Program-made: the position numbers and the translations under genes
Part shown: one piece after another, positions 54,414-64,000 of the stretch
Numbering within the stretch: position 1 is the first letter of the stretch
Layout of the letters: each line of letters starts with the position of its first letter
Assembly: GCA_030765055.1 (NCBI GenBank)
Contig: CM060953.1
Location: 188,775,782-188,839,781 of the forward strand
From: Mantis religiosa
Taxonomy: Eukaryota > Arthropoda > Insecta > Mantodea > Mantidae
Direction: 5' to 3'
DNA length: 64,000 nucleotides
Notes under the pieces: generated by a model
Told to the model about the DNA's origin: nothing
Databases searched by the model: none
What the model saw: only the letters and a program-made list of their open reading frames with translations

Positions 54414-55942
54414 GTTGGATTGTTCAATAAAGAAGGATCATAATTTGACAACGCACCTTTATTCATCCTCATAATTTTGATACTCTTTCTCAAAATAATC
54501 TCCCCTGAATGCGATGCACTTGTCCCAGTGTTTCTGCCAGTCTTCAAAGACATGCTGGAAACCATTTTTGAGATATCTTTGAAAATCGCCTCCGCATCCT
54601 TCACCACTGCTTCTGATGATGGATAATATCTACCACGAAGGCGTTTATTCAAGTTAGGGAGTAGAAAAGCATCACATAGGGCTAAATCCGGAATATAGGG
54701 AGGGAGAGGGATGCACTTCACGTTGCAACAACATTGGCAATATGCCGCCGCGCATTATCGTGGTGCAGCATCCAGCCTGATTCACGGAAATGTGGTGTTT
54801 TGCGCCTGATATGGACTTGCAATGTTGTCAGGATATTTCTGTAGTATTTTCCAGTTACTGATGTGTGTGCAGGTACAAACATGCTGACAAACCATCCCAT
54901 AAGTATCAAAGAATGAGATGACCATAACTTTCCCAGCAGAAGCAACCACTTTTGCTTTTTGGGGGTTGTTGATGAAGGAGATTTCTACACTGAGCTTTAC
55001 TGTTTGCTCTCAGGATCAAAATGATGTAGCCAAGTTTCATCAGCAGTGATTACGTTTGAAAGAAACTCCGGATCCTTCTCTAACATCAACTTTAACTGCA
55101 TTTTTTTTTTAATTTACGTCCTCCAACGTTAAGTAATATCGGACGATGATTGGACTAGGTGACGTGAGGCTCAAATAAGCCCGGAGTCCTTAGAGTTACC
55201 CGACATTCGTCTTTCAGGATAAGGGAAAACCCCGGAAAAGCCTTATCCACGAAACTCACCCTGACCGAGAATCGAACTCAGGACCTGAATGACGTGAGGC
55301 AGACATGCTACCATCTACGCGGGTACTTTAACTTCATGCAGACTTTCATGCGAATGTCCTTTGGTTCGGGAGTCAACAGTCTTGGAACCCATCGCGCACA
55401 ACTACGTCACCTGTGCAATGTTTGTGAGGCCAACGTGTGGGTGGCACTCAATGAAATGTTCAGTATTTTAGAAAGTGTTTTTAAAGTAATTCGTCTATCC
55501 TCTCTCACAATGGCAGCAGCAGTGTTGATGTTTTCTTCCGTAACAGCAGTAACTGGAACACCGGGTCCACCTTCCTTTGAAATTGATTGTCTCCCCTCTT
55601 TAAACATTTTAAACCACCTTCGAGCTGTGCTGTAGGGAAGAACAGACTCTTCCTAGGCCTCCTGCAACATTGTATAGACCTCAACTGAAGATTTGTTGAG
55701 ACGAAAGTAGAATTTCAAAGCCGTATATTGTTCCTCACGTGTTACCTCCATTGCAGCGGTAGCCGATACTGAACACGTCTGAGCTTGCCTGGTTCTCACA
55801 GGCAGGAACCACGGGTACCAACAATGAAACTACTACGGCGTGTTTGTTTCATATTAAGCTAACAGAATATAATAAGATTGAATTTTAGTGCGAAAACTTA
55901 TGACCGTGAAAAATTATGATCATTTTTTATTGAACAGCTCTC
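54414..55942 (-). pseudogene. mariner-A, the only copy here with an N-terminal domain; carries a SINE
   Basis: The termini are GTTGGATTGTTCAATAAAGA at 54414 and the inverted counterpart near 55942. The minus-strand start codon near 55753 opens an N-terminal domain, followed by RRWFKMFKEGRQSISKEGGPG, ENINTAAAIVREDRRITLKTL, LNISLSATHTLASQTLH and a WVPRLLTP-like remnant. SINE-1 interrupts at 55101-55324. The catalytic half follows: LMLEKDPEFLSNVI, HFDPESKQ, SHSLILMGWFVSMFV, SGWMLHHDNARRHIANVV (second Asp kept), PPYIPDLALCDAFLL and the C-terminus. Several frameshifts. It shows what the deleted copies at 4577 and 32332 have lost. Confidence 0.85.
55101..55324 (-). mobile_element. SINE-1 inserted in mariner-A
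   Basis: The tail (poly-T on this strand) and full body run to the tRNA-like head at 55318. Flanks ACTTTAACTgca (55089-55100) and ACTTTAACTtcatgca (55325-55339) are a slightly degraded target duplication of mariner coding sequence. Confidence 0.88.
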
Positions 55943-57177
55943 ATGGAAGTGTAGCATGTGTGTTCATATTTCAGACATGGCTAGTACATAATTTATGTAA
56001 CCTACAACAATGGAGTTTTGATTTAAAAGATGTGCTTTGGTCTCAAAATAGTCATTATTTTTGTAGAAATATTTTACAAATAGTTGTTAGAATCACTTTG
56101 GGGTTAAGAAAGACTCCAGACATAATATATATTTCGAGAGCTGAGACCATGCGAGCGTTAACCTGTGAGCTAATGAGGTCTGTCAATGATGGAAAAACCG
56201 AATATGACGTATTGCACTTACATAAGTGCAGTCTACTCTTATACAAAACATTCTTAGAGTCCGTCTATAAATTTATAAGAAATCCCACCACATATTCGAA
56301 GAATTCCAAGCTAGACTGCAATACCATATCTGACAACCTTGAATACTCTCACTACAGTTCGAAGGACTTCTACAAATTGGCTTGAAAATCATCCGTCGCT
56401 AATTATTGTACTTTAAGTCGTCTTTCCCCGGGTCAGGATATACCCATAATCTATTACCAAACTTACAACCTCTTAATATTTAACAAACCTTCAAAAATAT
56501 TAATGTTTAACTTTATCATATGCTATAATTTATTATATTTCCGTAGCAATCCGTACTCTAAAACACAAAATTACCCCCTGGGCAAGGCCAACGGTCAGAA
56601 AACTTTCATTGACGGTAAAAAAAAAAAAAGTAATAATAATGCCCTGCAAAATTCACCAGGCGCCGATGTCCGCAGTCAAGTGAGATCAAACGCACACTCC
56701 AACCGTGCATAGCAAAAAACGCCAGCGACGCAAAAAACTCTCCTAAGGCGCCACCAGCGAATGACATGCTCAGTAAGAAATACTGTGGCACAGTCTGAAA
56801 GCTAACACATTTAGCAGAAAGATGTCGAAGTTTAAAATGGCACAATAATATGTGATCGATACAACTTAAAATACCAATGCTGGGGAAAATTATCTCTTCG
56901 TTTTGTAGCTGTACACAAACACTCAGAGGACCATTTTTCTAAATCTTTCAAAGGCTATCTTTGATATAAATTGTGCACCATAACGAAATCTACATTTTTA
57001 GTGGGATAAAATTGTAATCTTTTCTTGCGGTATACAAGTTGTGCAAAATTGATTCATATTAAAGACTAAAGAGGCCGTTCTCAGAAAATACTAGATGTAC
57101 ATCTTATTTAGCAGGAAACTATCTTAAACGTAGCACGTTTATTTCTTGTTATCTTATTCTTGGAGTTTAACACATTT
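55943..57177. other. Mostly unrecognised; one 165-codon plus-strand frame
   Basis: An open frame ending at 56385 starts inside the mariner-A terminus. Its own part includes TLGLRKTPDIIYISRAETMR and HLHKCSLLLYKTFLESVYK. I do not recognise a domain, and the composition does not rule out chance. A short poly-A (56618-56630) follows. No shared repeat. Confidence 0.3.
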
Positions 57178-57958
<781 letters not shown>

Positions 57959-58939
57959 TATGTATTTATTTTTATTTACTTTTGTTTGTGTTTATTTTGT
58001 AAAATCTCTCTATTGAATATTTGATTAGCAATTTCCTAGAGAAATGTAAACCATGTAATCTTGGTGATTTATGCAGATAAACACATCTAGATGGCTAATG
58101 TGGCGTATGTCGTGTTTGAAACGTGGAATGAATGAACATATGCTGGAATGAAATCAATGATTCCGCACGAGTAACTCAAACAGAAGGAATATTGATTTGT
58201 AATCATGTGGAAACTAGATCTAATCTCCTCTAATTGTTTCCTGATGCTAACGAGTATTTTAGTAAAGGGCTATAGCGCTATTGTGCTTGTATGCAACTGA
58301 CATAAGCTTCAGTAATTAAGCTTAAAGCATTGAGCTCTTGAAACCTTTACAGTAACACCTCGCACTACCGGGTGCCTCAGAAATACTGCAGTCATAAGTC
58401 ATTGGTAGTGAAGCCCAGACAGTTGCTCTCTACCGAAAAATTGGGTACAGAGAATGCATCTAAGTTTTCCCAAAGGATTCAAGTTTGACAGCTTACGCCA
58501 ACGAGCAGATGAGAGGGCATCGTCATCTTAATAACCTGGGGGGAAAAGACCCCTGAGAGGCCACTTCTTCTAAAGTCTGTTTAGTTAACGCGTGTGCAGT
58601 TCGGAGTCAAAGGAACCTGAGCCTCCCGCCCACTAATGACAGTCATATATCTATCTGTACATATCAGAAATGGAACACTGTCGTTGAGGACCAATAGCAA
58701 CCCTGATTTTCTAGAAGTGACAGCCGCATGTCTACCCCACGTGGAGTCTCAGTTGCCAAAGTTCCAACTTCTAGTTGATCTGTTTCATTATTTGCAGCAA
58801 GTTGTTGTGTGTCACGATGTGTAGACCGAGGGAGGGAAATGCAGTGGTAAATGCAAATGAAGTAGTAGATAAATTTCAGTCAAGTGAAAATAATCAAAGT
58901 GAAGACAATAGTGTGAATAACTGGGCCGTGTTATATTAC
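57959..58939. other. Unrecognised sequence
   Basis: A 62-codon frame at 58636-58824 has no recognisable features. No repeat or terminal structure. Confidence 0.35.
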
Positions 58940-59575
58940 TAAAAAGCCTCAAAAAACAAAGTTATAACGGGAACTGTTTCTAAGCAAATTTAAGCGCTTG
59001 TTTTGAACACATATAAATATGTGATGACAAATAATCTTGGTAAAGGGTCATGCAATGAACCTGATGATAAGTTCTGGGTATTCACAGAAATACAGTAAGA
59101 AGTATTGTGACGAATGGAATACCAAAGACGCCGATCAAGTGTGAAAACAAAAGGAAACGTTTCTCGAAAGTACATAATTTCATATGCCATTTAATTCGTC
59201 GAGAAATTTATAGATTCTATGCAAAAGGCAGAGCGCTCACCTTAGACGAATTGGTTGCACATTTGCAAGAAATTTGTGATTTTCCTTATGGGCACTGCAC
59301 TTTGCACGGCCTTCTAAAGGAGCTGGGTTTCAAATACCGCACTTTGAATAAGATAAGGATTATTATGGAATCTAGTAGAATTGTAACTTGTCGATATATA
59401 TCGTCAAATCTAAGAAAGTTTTGCAGTAATGGACATAAGATAATTTATTAAGACGAAACGTCGTACGATACCCATGACGCATCGAGAAAGGTGGCAACCT
59501 TGCAGAAAGGTCTGCGAAGAGGAGGGCCAGAGTTGCAAAACGTTTATAAGGGTTCGTCAAAGGCAGCGGCCGACG
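58940..59575 (+). pseudogene. IS630/Tc1-superfamily transposase remnant
   Basis: Text before the main frame (NKVITGTVSKQI, NTYKYVMTNN) resembles an N-terminal helical segment. 59107-59451 is open: KRKRFSKVHNFICHLIRREI, YRFYAKGRALTLDELVAHLQ, FPYGHCTLHGLLKELGFKYR and RIIMESSRIV. A stop then falls in front of DETSYDTHD, where the catalytic YxDET of this group lies. I know similar proteins (R..H.FY....PTLD.L...L.....FP.GR.TL...L..MGFK) as IS630-like transposases abundant in arthropods. The second half of the catalytic core and both termini are not found. Confidence 0.65.
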
Positions 59576-61004
59576 TGCACATGAGTTAACTAAACAGACA
59601 TTAACACAAATCTCGTGTACGGTCCACTAGGATTGAACCCTGAATGGAACTATTCAGAGGCAAGCTGTTTAAATACCAGGCTACATTACTGAAACTATAA
59701 ATTCGTAATTAGGTCTTTGAATCGAATATTATTTCCTTTCCAGGAACAGAGATTCGTTCACTGAATAAACATGCATGTCTTTATATTCCAAGTACTAATT
59801 AGGAACATTGTAACAGCTACAATGTGTGTTTGAGGCAAACTTTCAGTAAAACAGAAGCTCGCTTGTTTAATGTGTAAGCTGTGAAACAAAGCACTACATT
59901 CTGGTCTTTTGTTATAAATTATTGGTACAGAAAAGCGGGCTGCAGATTCCTAGAAGAGAGCCCATTAGGTGAAGTGTTTAAGAGGAACGGAAAATAACTC
60001 TCACTTTTTATTGTACATCAAGGAATGTATTTAAGACACCTTCCTGTTAGCTTTGCAGAGGCTCTGATTAATCATCTACTTCCGCTGTATTTTAACCAAC
60101 CCAGCTGGAAAGGTGGAGAGACAAATGAATACATTCCTTCCACATATTTCCACCTGTAAATTCCATGCAATCAAGCATGTAATGGCGAAGCCTGCAAGTA
60201 CCCTACAAAAGCATTCCATTATTACTGTTTACTCCTCCAGTTCCATCAAAGCAAATAGTGACCTACGGAGAACAAAGGCTTTAACACAATTCATACCCTG
60301 ATCCATTTGAATTACGTTCTTCTGGATAATTCCATTTTGTGATATAACTGGTAATCAATGTGGACCCTGTACTAAAGAAAATTATAAGGGGCGTTCAAAA
60401 AGAAACCAGCCGGAGTCAGGTATGCACAAACCAGTGAGAGGACGATGACATCGTGTCATGTGTAACGAAGTGTTTTTCGGAACAGAGCGTGGAAGTTCAC
60501 AGCGCGTCGCCAAAGGGCACTCGTGACTATACTATATGCCCACGACAAGAAGCCTAGAAGGGTATGAAGAGCCGAGGACCTTGAATTACACTAGTCGATA
60601 AGGTGTTCTTCACAAGAAATCTGATCAGTGAATCTAGTGTACATTTTCATACTGAATTCAGATATGTAGTCAGAATTTTTCCATCAGGCACAGTTATTTT
60701 TGTAACCGCTACTTTTTAAAATAGGATTTTAGCGTTTTCTTTGACCTGTTATAGGAAACTTTACGTCATATTTAGTAATTTTATCCAAGCTTTATATAAG
60801 GGAATGATTTGTAATATGCTGAAGAACCATAAAACAAGGCTGTGCAGGTTCATTCATGTTTGGATATGTACCAACCTGTTCATCTGGCTGTGTGATGTGT
60901 CAATATTGAGCTGACTGTGAGTTTGTTCAGTAGTGAAATATTTCCTTCCTTTCTTTTCGAAAGTGTACTGTGTGTGCAGTGTTTTAGTGCATTGTTTTTT
61001 CATC
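59576..61004. other. Mostly unrecognised; possible mariner end at 60388
   Basis: 'aaggggcgttcaaaaagaaacc' near 60388 resembles a mariner terminus and the mariner-G end at 11587 (both share aaaaGAAACC and CGGAGTC/CGGACTC). No transposase text follows for 2 kb. The rest shows no feature. Confidence 0.35.
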
Positions 61005-62262
61005 ATGCCAAGAAAGTGTGTAAATCATGTAGACAGTTTCTACTATATTTGTGATAAGCTGACCTTCAAGTCTCAGAGGCAAAATTTGACCCCACTTGTA
61101 AAGAAGTGTTATCAAATTAAATTTAAAGGGAGTTCATTAATGACACTAAACAACACTTACTTTTAAATTTTTCCGGAACATGCTTGAGACTTTGCCTCCA
61201 TCCTCAACCGGCCATCGACTGCTTCTCATTGGTGTAGTTGACAATATTTTGTCATAGGTCTCCTCTGTCAACTACACCAATGAGAACCAGTCTATGACCG
61301 GTTGAGGATAGAGGCAAAGCCTCTGAAACATGTTCCGGAAAAATTTAAAAGTAAGTGTTGTTTAGTGTCATTAATCGACTCCCTTTAAATTTAATTTATT
61401 ATAACAACACTGTTTTCAACACTTCCAAGAAAGACAGTATTGTCAACTTTACTTGGCTGTCAGGCTGGTGATTTTGATAAGAGCTGGGCACCAAATACAT
61501 GCTGTGTTTCGTGTGTTGGATTGCTGGCTGGGTAGAAAAATGGTACACATCGTATGCCATTTGCAATTCCTATGATTTGGAGGGAATCGAAGGATCATTT
61601 AAGTGATTGTTATTTCTGTTTGACAAATATAAAAGAAATCACATCTAAAACAAAACATACAATTAAGTATCCGAATTTGCAATCTGCAGTAAGACCTGTC
61701 TTACACAATGAACAGTTCCCTGTACCAGTATATGCAGATACGACCTTTGTTGATAACTGATTCTGACCTAACTGAAACTGAAAATTCTTCAGATGAAAAT
61801 AAAAATGATCCTACATATGAAGCCAATACATGATCATCAGAACATACTTTCCCAATCAGAAAAACCTTAATGACCTGATTCGGGATTTAGATCTGTCTAA
61901 ACAGCAAGCTGAAGGTTTAACTTCCATACTCAAAGGGTGGAATCTACTCCAAAAAGAAGTAAGAATATGTAGTTATTGTGACCGCCATAGTGATTTCAAG
62001 GACTGCTTCTCTGAAGAAAATGGTATAAAGCTATGGATGGGATGCAACATGTCTTTAAGAATTCACTTCTTGGACTCTCACTTAGACTTCTTCCCCGAAA
62101 ATCCTGGAGCTGTCAGCGATGTGCAAGGTGAGCGTTTTCATCAGCAAATTTCTACTATCGAAAAGAGTTACTAAGGCAAGTGGAGTTCCAATATGCTGGC
62201 TGATTACTGTTGGACCAAGAAGAGAGACGTTCCAGATACAAAATGTGCCCGAAAATCACTAC
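61005..62262 (+). pseudogene. Copy of an uncharacterised multicopy cysteine-rich gene, internally deleted
   Basis: Start at MPRKCVNHVDSFYYICDK (61005), followed by LTFKSQRQNLTPLVKKCYQ. After a fold-back insertion the frame resumes with LGCQAGDFDKSWAPNTCCVS, then LLAGW, MPFAIPMIWRESKDHLSDCY, KHTIKYPNL, LNDLIRDLDLSKQQAEGLTS, LKGWNLLQKEV and, after a large deletion, MGCNMSLRIHFLDSHLDFFP and GAVSDVQGERFHQQISTIEK. Cys pairs (C...C, CC..C, C.FC) suggest zinc-binding N-terminal modules. I recall this MPRKC... family as numerous, unnamed genes in arthropods and cnidarians; its function is unknown and a transposon origin is possible. Stops and frameshifts make this copy dead. Confidence 0.6.
61115..61396. 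repeat. Long inverted repeat (fold-back) inside the cysteine-rich pseudogene
   Basis: The arms 61115-61242 and 61266-61396 are reverse complements over about 128 bp with few mismatches and one small indel ('catgcttgagactttgcc' against 'catgtttcagaggctttgcc'). The loop is 23 bp. It sits between the codons for KKCYQIKF and LGCQAG, where other family members (from memory) are continuous. It may be a fold-back element or MITE, or an inverted duplication. Transcribed, it would form a near-perfect hairpin. Confidence 0.9.
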
Positions 62263-62489
62263 CTACCACTTTCTAGGTAAGTCAGAATGAGTAGTTATAA
62301 TTTTGAGTTAGATAGCTAGTTACAGATTTTTTTGAGAATATTATACAAATTCAAATCAATATCACACAAAACTCATTCCTGATGGGGGAAAAACTAAAAT
62401 CATATTTGAATTCAGAACAAAAAATACTTATAGAAAATGTTATTTTAATTCTTGTGAAAGAAACAAGGTTCATTTTTGTCAACTAGTGT

Positions 62490-62750
62490 TATTTATCTGA
62501 TCCGGTAACGGATCTGTTTACTAGGAAATGAGTGAATGAGTCACCCATGCTGCCAGATCTATTGTATACTGGAGCGATAGATATAACGTATAGGTTCGCT
62601 ATGTCATAACACTTGTGTATTTTAAACGAGCCTTCCATCCTTGTCACACTCGGAAGGCGAGCATAAACCTCGAGGAGACAGCAAATGAAATTACTTTGCA
62701 CACTTCTCTAGCTTCCTTCTTGTCCAGGGCAATCATTACAAAGCTAGCAG
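62490..62750 (+). repeat. Low-copy relative of the 177-bp array and its flank
   Basis: 'ttatctgatccggtaacggat', 'ctgtttactaggaaatgagtg', 'gagtcacccatgctgccagat' and then 'ggaaggcgagcataaac' and 'agcttccttcttgtccaggg' match part of an array unit followed by the 10060-10190 flank, without tandem repetition. It shows the pre-amplification arrangement or a separate, unamplified copy. Confidence 0.7.
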
Positions 62751-62802
62751 CAGCAGCATGCATCAATCGTCCAACGGTGCCAGTCGCATTGCAAACAGTG
62801 AA

Positions 62803-63950
62803 ATGGAGGCATCAAAAGAAGAGCAAAGAGATGATTTTGACAGCGAAACGGGTAGGGGGAACAGACACTCATCGATGAATGTCACAAGTGTACGGCGAAC
62901 ACTCCATGTCCCTTGCAAGGGTCAAGGCGTGGTACAGTAGCTTCAGGGAAGGTCGGGTGTTGTTAGCCGATGATGCACGGTATGGAGCACCACACCACAG
63001 TGAAAGCCATAGACGCTGAGGTGGGACTGAGCGTCGGAAGTGGTCACACCAAACAACAACTGCTCTTATGCAAACTGTGTGCCCAATGGGTGCCTCAAAC
63101 ACTTCAACCACACCAGGAAGCATGTCGACTGGACCACTGTCTTGGTCATCTGCAGCACTATGCTACGGAATGGAATCGGCTCCTGGCACGAGTATTAGCT
63201 AGAGATGAGTCATGGTGTCATCACTTCGAATCGGAATCAAAACTACAGTCTCCAGTGGAAGCATCCACGGTCATCAACAAAACGATCCAAGGTCATCCAC
63301 ACAAGTGCAGGAAAGGTTATGCTGACGTTCTTCTTTGACCAAGATGGCCCACATCTAATACACTCACTGCAGCACGGAACAATATATGTTCAAGAGGTCC
63401 CGAGTTCAAATCCCGGTCAGGGTGAGTTACCTGGATAAGGTTTCCTCCGGGGTTTTCCCTTATCCTTCAAGACAAATGTCGTGTAACTATAAGCTCCATG
63501 GACCCCGGACTCATTTGAGCTTCATTTCACCCATTCCATTCTCGTCCGATATGACTTAACGTTGGAGGACGTAAACTACAAACAAAAAAAAGGACAAAAG
63601 TGAATGCCCAGTGTTACTCGTGACCATTGACGAACCTTCGTCAAGCGATCAAATCAAAACGACCAGGCAATCTCACCTGTGGGGTCATTCTGCTCCACGA
63701 CAAAGCAAAGCCTCATACGGCCAACAGTCGCGGCACTCCTGCAGAAATTCAGATGGGAGGTCCCTGGCCACATGTGGCTAAGCCATTTTTGGTCCCCTTA
63801 AAACGGCTCTGAGGGGCAAACACTTCACCTCGCACGACGACGTCCAGCTGTACGTGCGGAACTGTCTAACATCGCAGCCCTGGGACTTTTATGAGACAGC
63901 CATTCACTGCCTTGCGTTACAGTGGGAAAGTGGTGAACTGCCAGGGCCAA
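62803..63950 (+). pseudogene. mariner-F transposase, frameshifted and carrying a SINE
   Basis: Begins MEASKEEQR at 62803. Through frame changes it gives IRFL-like remains, MSLARVKAWYSSFREGRV, CAQWVPQTLQPHQEACR, LARDESWCHHFESESKLQS (first catalytic Asp kept) and TSAGKVMLTFFFDQDGPHLI. SINE-1 interrupts at 63391. Then ILLHDKAKPHTANS (second Asp kept), a degraded third block, PLKTALRGKHFTSHDDVQLY and DFYETAIHCLALQWE follow. Terminal repeats were not identified. Confidence 0.78.
63391..63590 (+). mobile_element. SINE-1 inserted in mariner-F
   Basis: Starts within the tRNA-like head ('gttcaagaggtcccgagttc'), includes a good B box (gagttcaaatccc) and the full body, and ends in 'aaactacaaacaaaaaaaa'. 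It falls between the GPHLIHSLQHG and ILLHDKA parts of the transposase. Confidence 0.88.
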
Positions 63951-63954
63951 AACC

Positions 63955-64000
63955 TTCTAACGTTAAGTCGTATCGGATGATGAATGAGATGATGTTCAAA
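63955..64000 (-). mobile_element. SINE-1, minus strand, cut by the window edge
   Basis: 'aacgttaagtcgtatcgg' and 'gatgaatgagatgatgttcaaa' are the reverse complement of the SINE-1 3' body. The rest lies outside the window. Confidence 0.75.

Noticed and set aside
60388..60640. Complete mariner starting at the 'aaggggcgttcaaaaag' terminus
   Set aside because: No transposase text follows before the unrelated gene at 61005; the transposase at 62803 cannot be linked to it from sequence alone.

Overview
The window is eukaryotic and almost certainly from a large, repeat-rich insect genome. The evidence is AT-rich DNA with very long non-coding stretches, two tRNA-derived SINE families, many mariner/Tc1 copies, piggyBac, Harbinger, Penelope and jockey/I-type fragments, and Ty3/gypsy-like LTRs. 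The SINE-1 core resembles repeats I associate with cockroach-type (polyneopteran) genomes, but I cannot prove the species. I found no intact host gene, no rRNA and no functional tRNA gene. Nearly everything recognisable is a mobile element, most of them broken and many inserted into one another.

Layout. 0-7.9 kb: SINEs, LINE fragments (one with a 134-bp array made of its own zinc-knuckle codons), a solo LTR, and a mariner split by an I-type LINE. 7.9-10 kb: 177-bp satellite-like array. 11.3-14.9 kb: an unidentified repeat (Rep-X), a Harbinger element whose transposase codons form a 175-bp array, and a LINE ORF1 with a 2A-like NPGP motif. 15.4-26.5 kb: solo LTR, Tc1, a mariner carrying both a second mariner and a solo LTR, a Penelope GIY-YIG fragment, and a mariner containing another internally deleted mariner with an open 218-codon frame. 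26.6-39.1 kb: two copies of one mariner family (mariner-D), each carrying a long 85-bp array built from its transposase C-terminus. One copy was split at TTAA by a piggyBac element that itself received two solo LTRs, a mariner and a Tc1. 39-43 kb: mostly unique AT-rich DNA. 43-51.4 kb: degraded gypsy with a tRNA-Leu primer site, jockey LINE, four more LTR/Rep-X units, an inverted LTR pair, and a 108-bp array made from the SINE-1 core. 52-56 kb: two nearly full-length mariners, one with a SINE inside. 57-58 kb: a long TTTC microsatellite. 59-64 kb: an IS630-like transposase remnant, a degraded copy of an uncharacterised cysteine-rich gene containing a fold-back, and a mariner with a SINE inside.

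The main observation is that several unrelated element families here each carry a tandem array built from a piece of themselves: mariner C-terminus 85 bp (two loci), LINE zinc knuckle 134 bp, Harbinger transposase 175 bp and SINE core 108 bp. A fifth array (177 bp) has a low-copy relative elsewhere in the window. In the mariner-D and LINE cases the array sits at the position that segment holds in the element, and one mariner-D copy keeps both terminal repeats around it. This looks like satellite DNA being born inside transposons. The nested insertions have target-site duplications clear enough to order many events in time.
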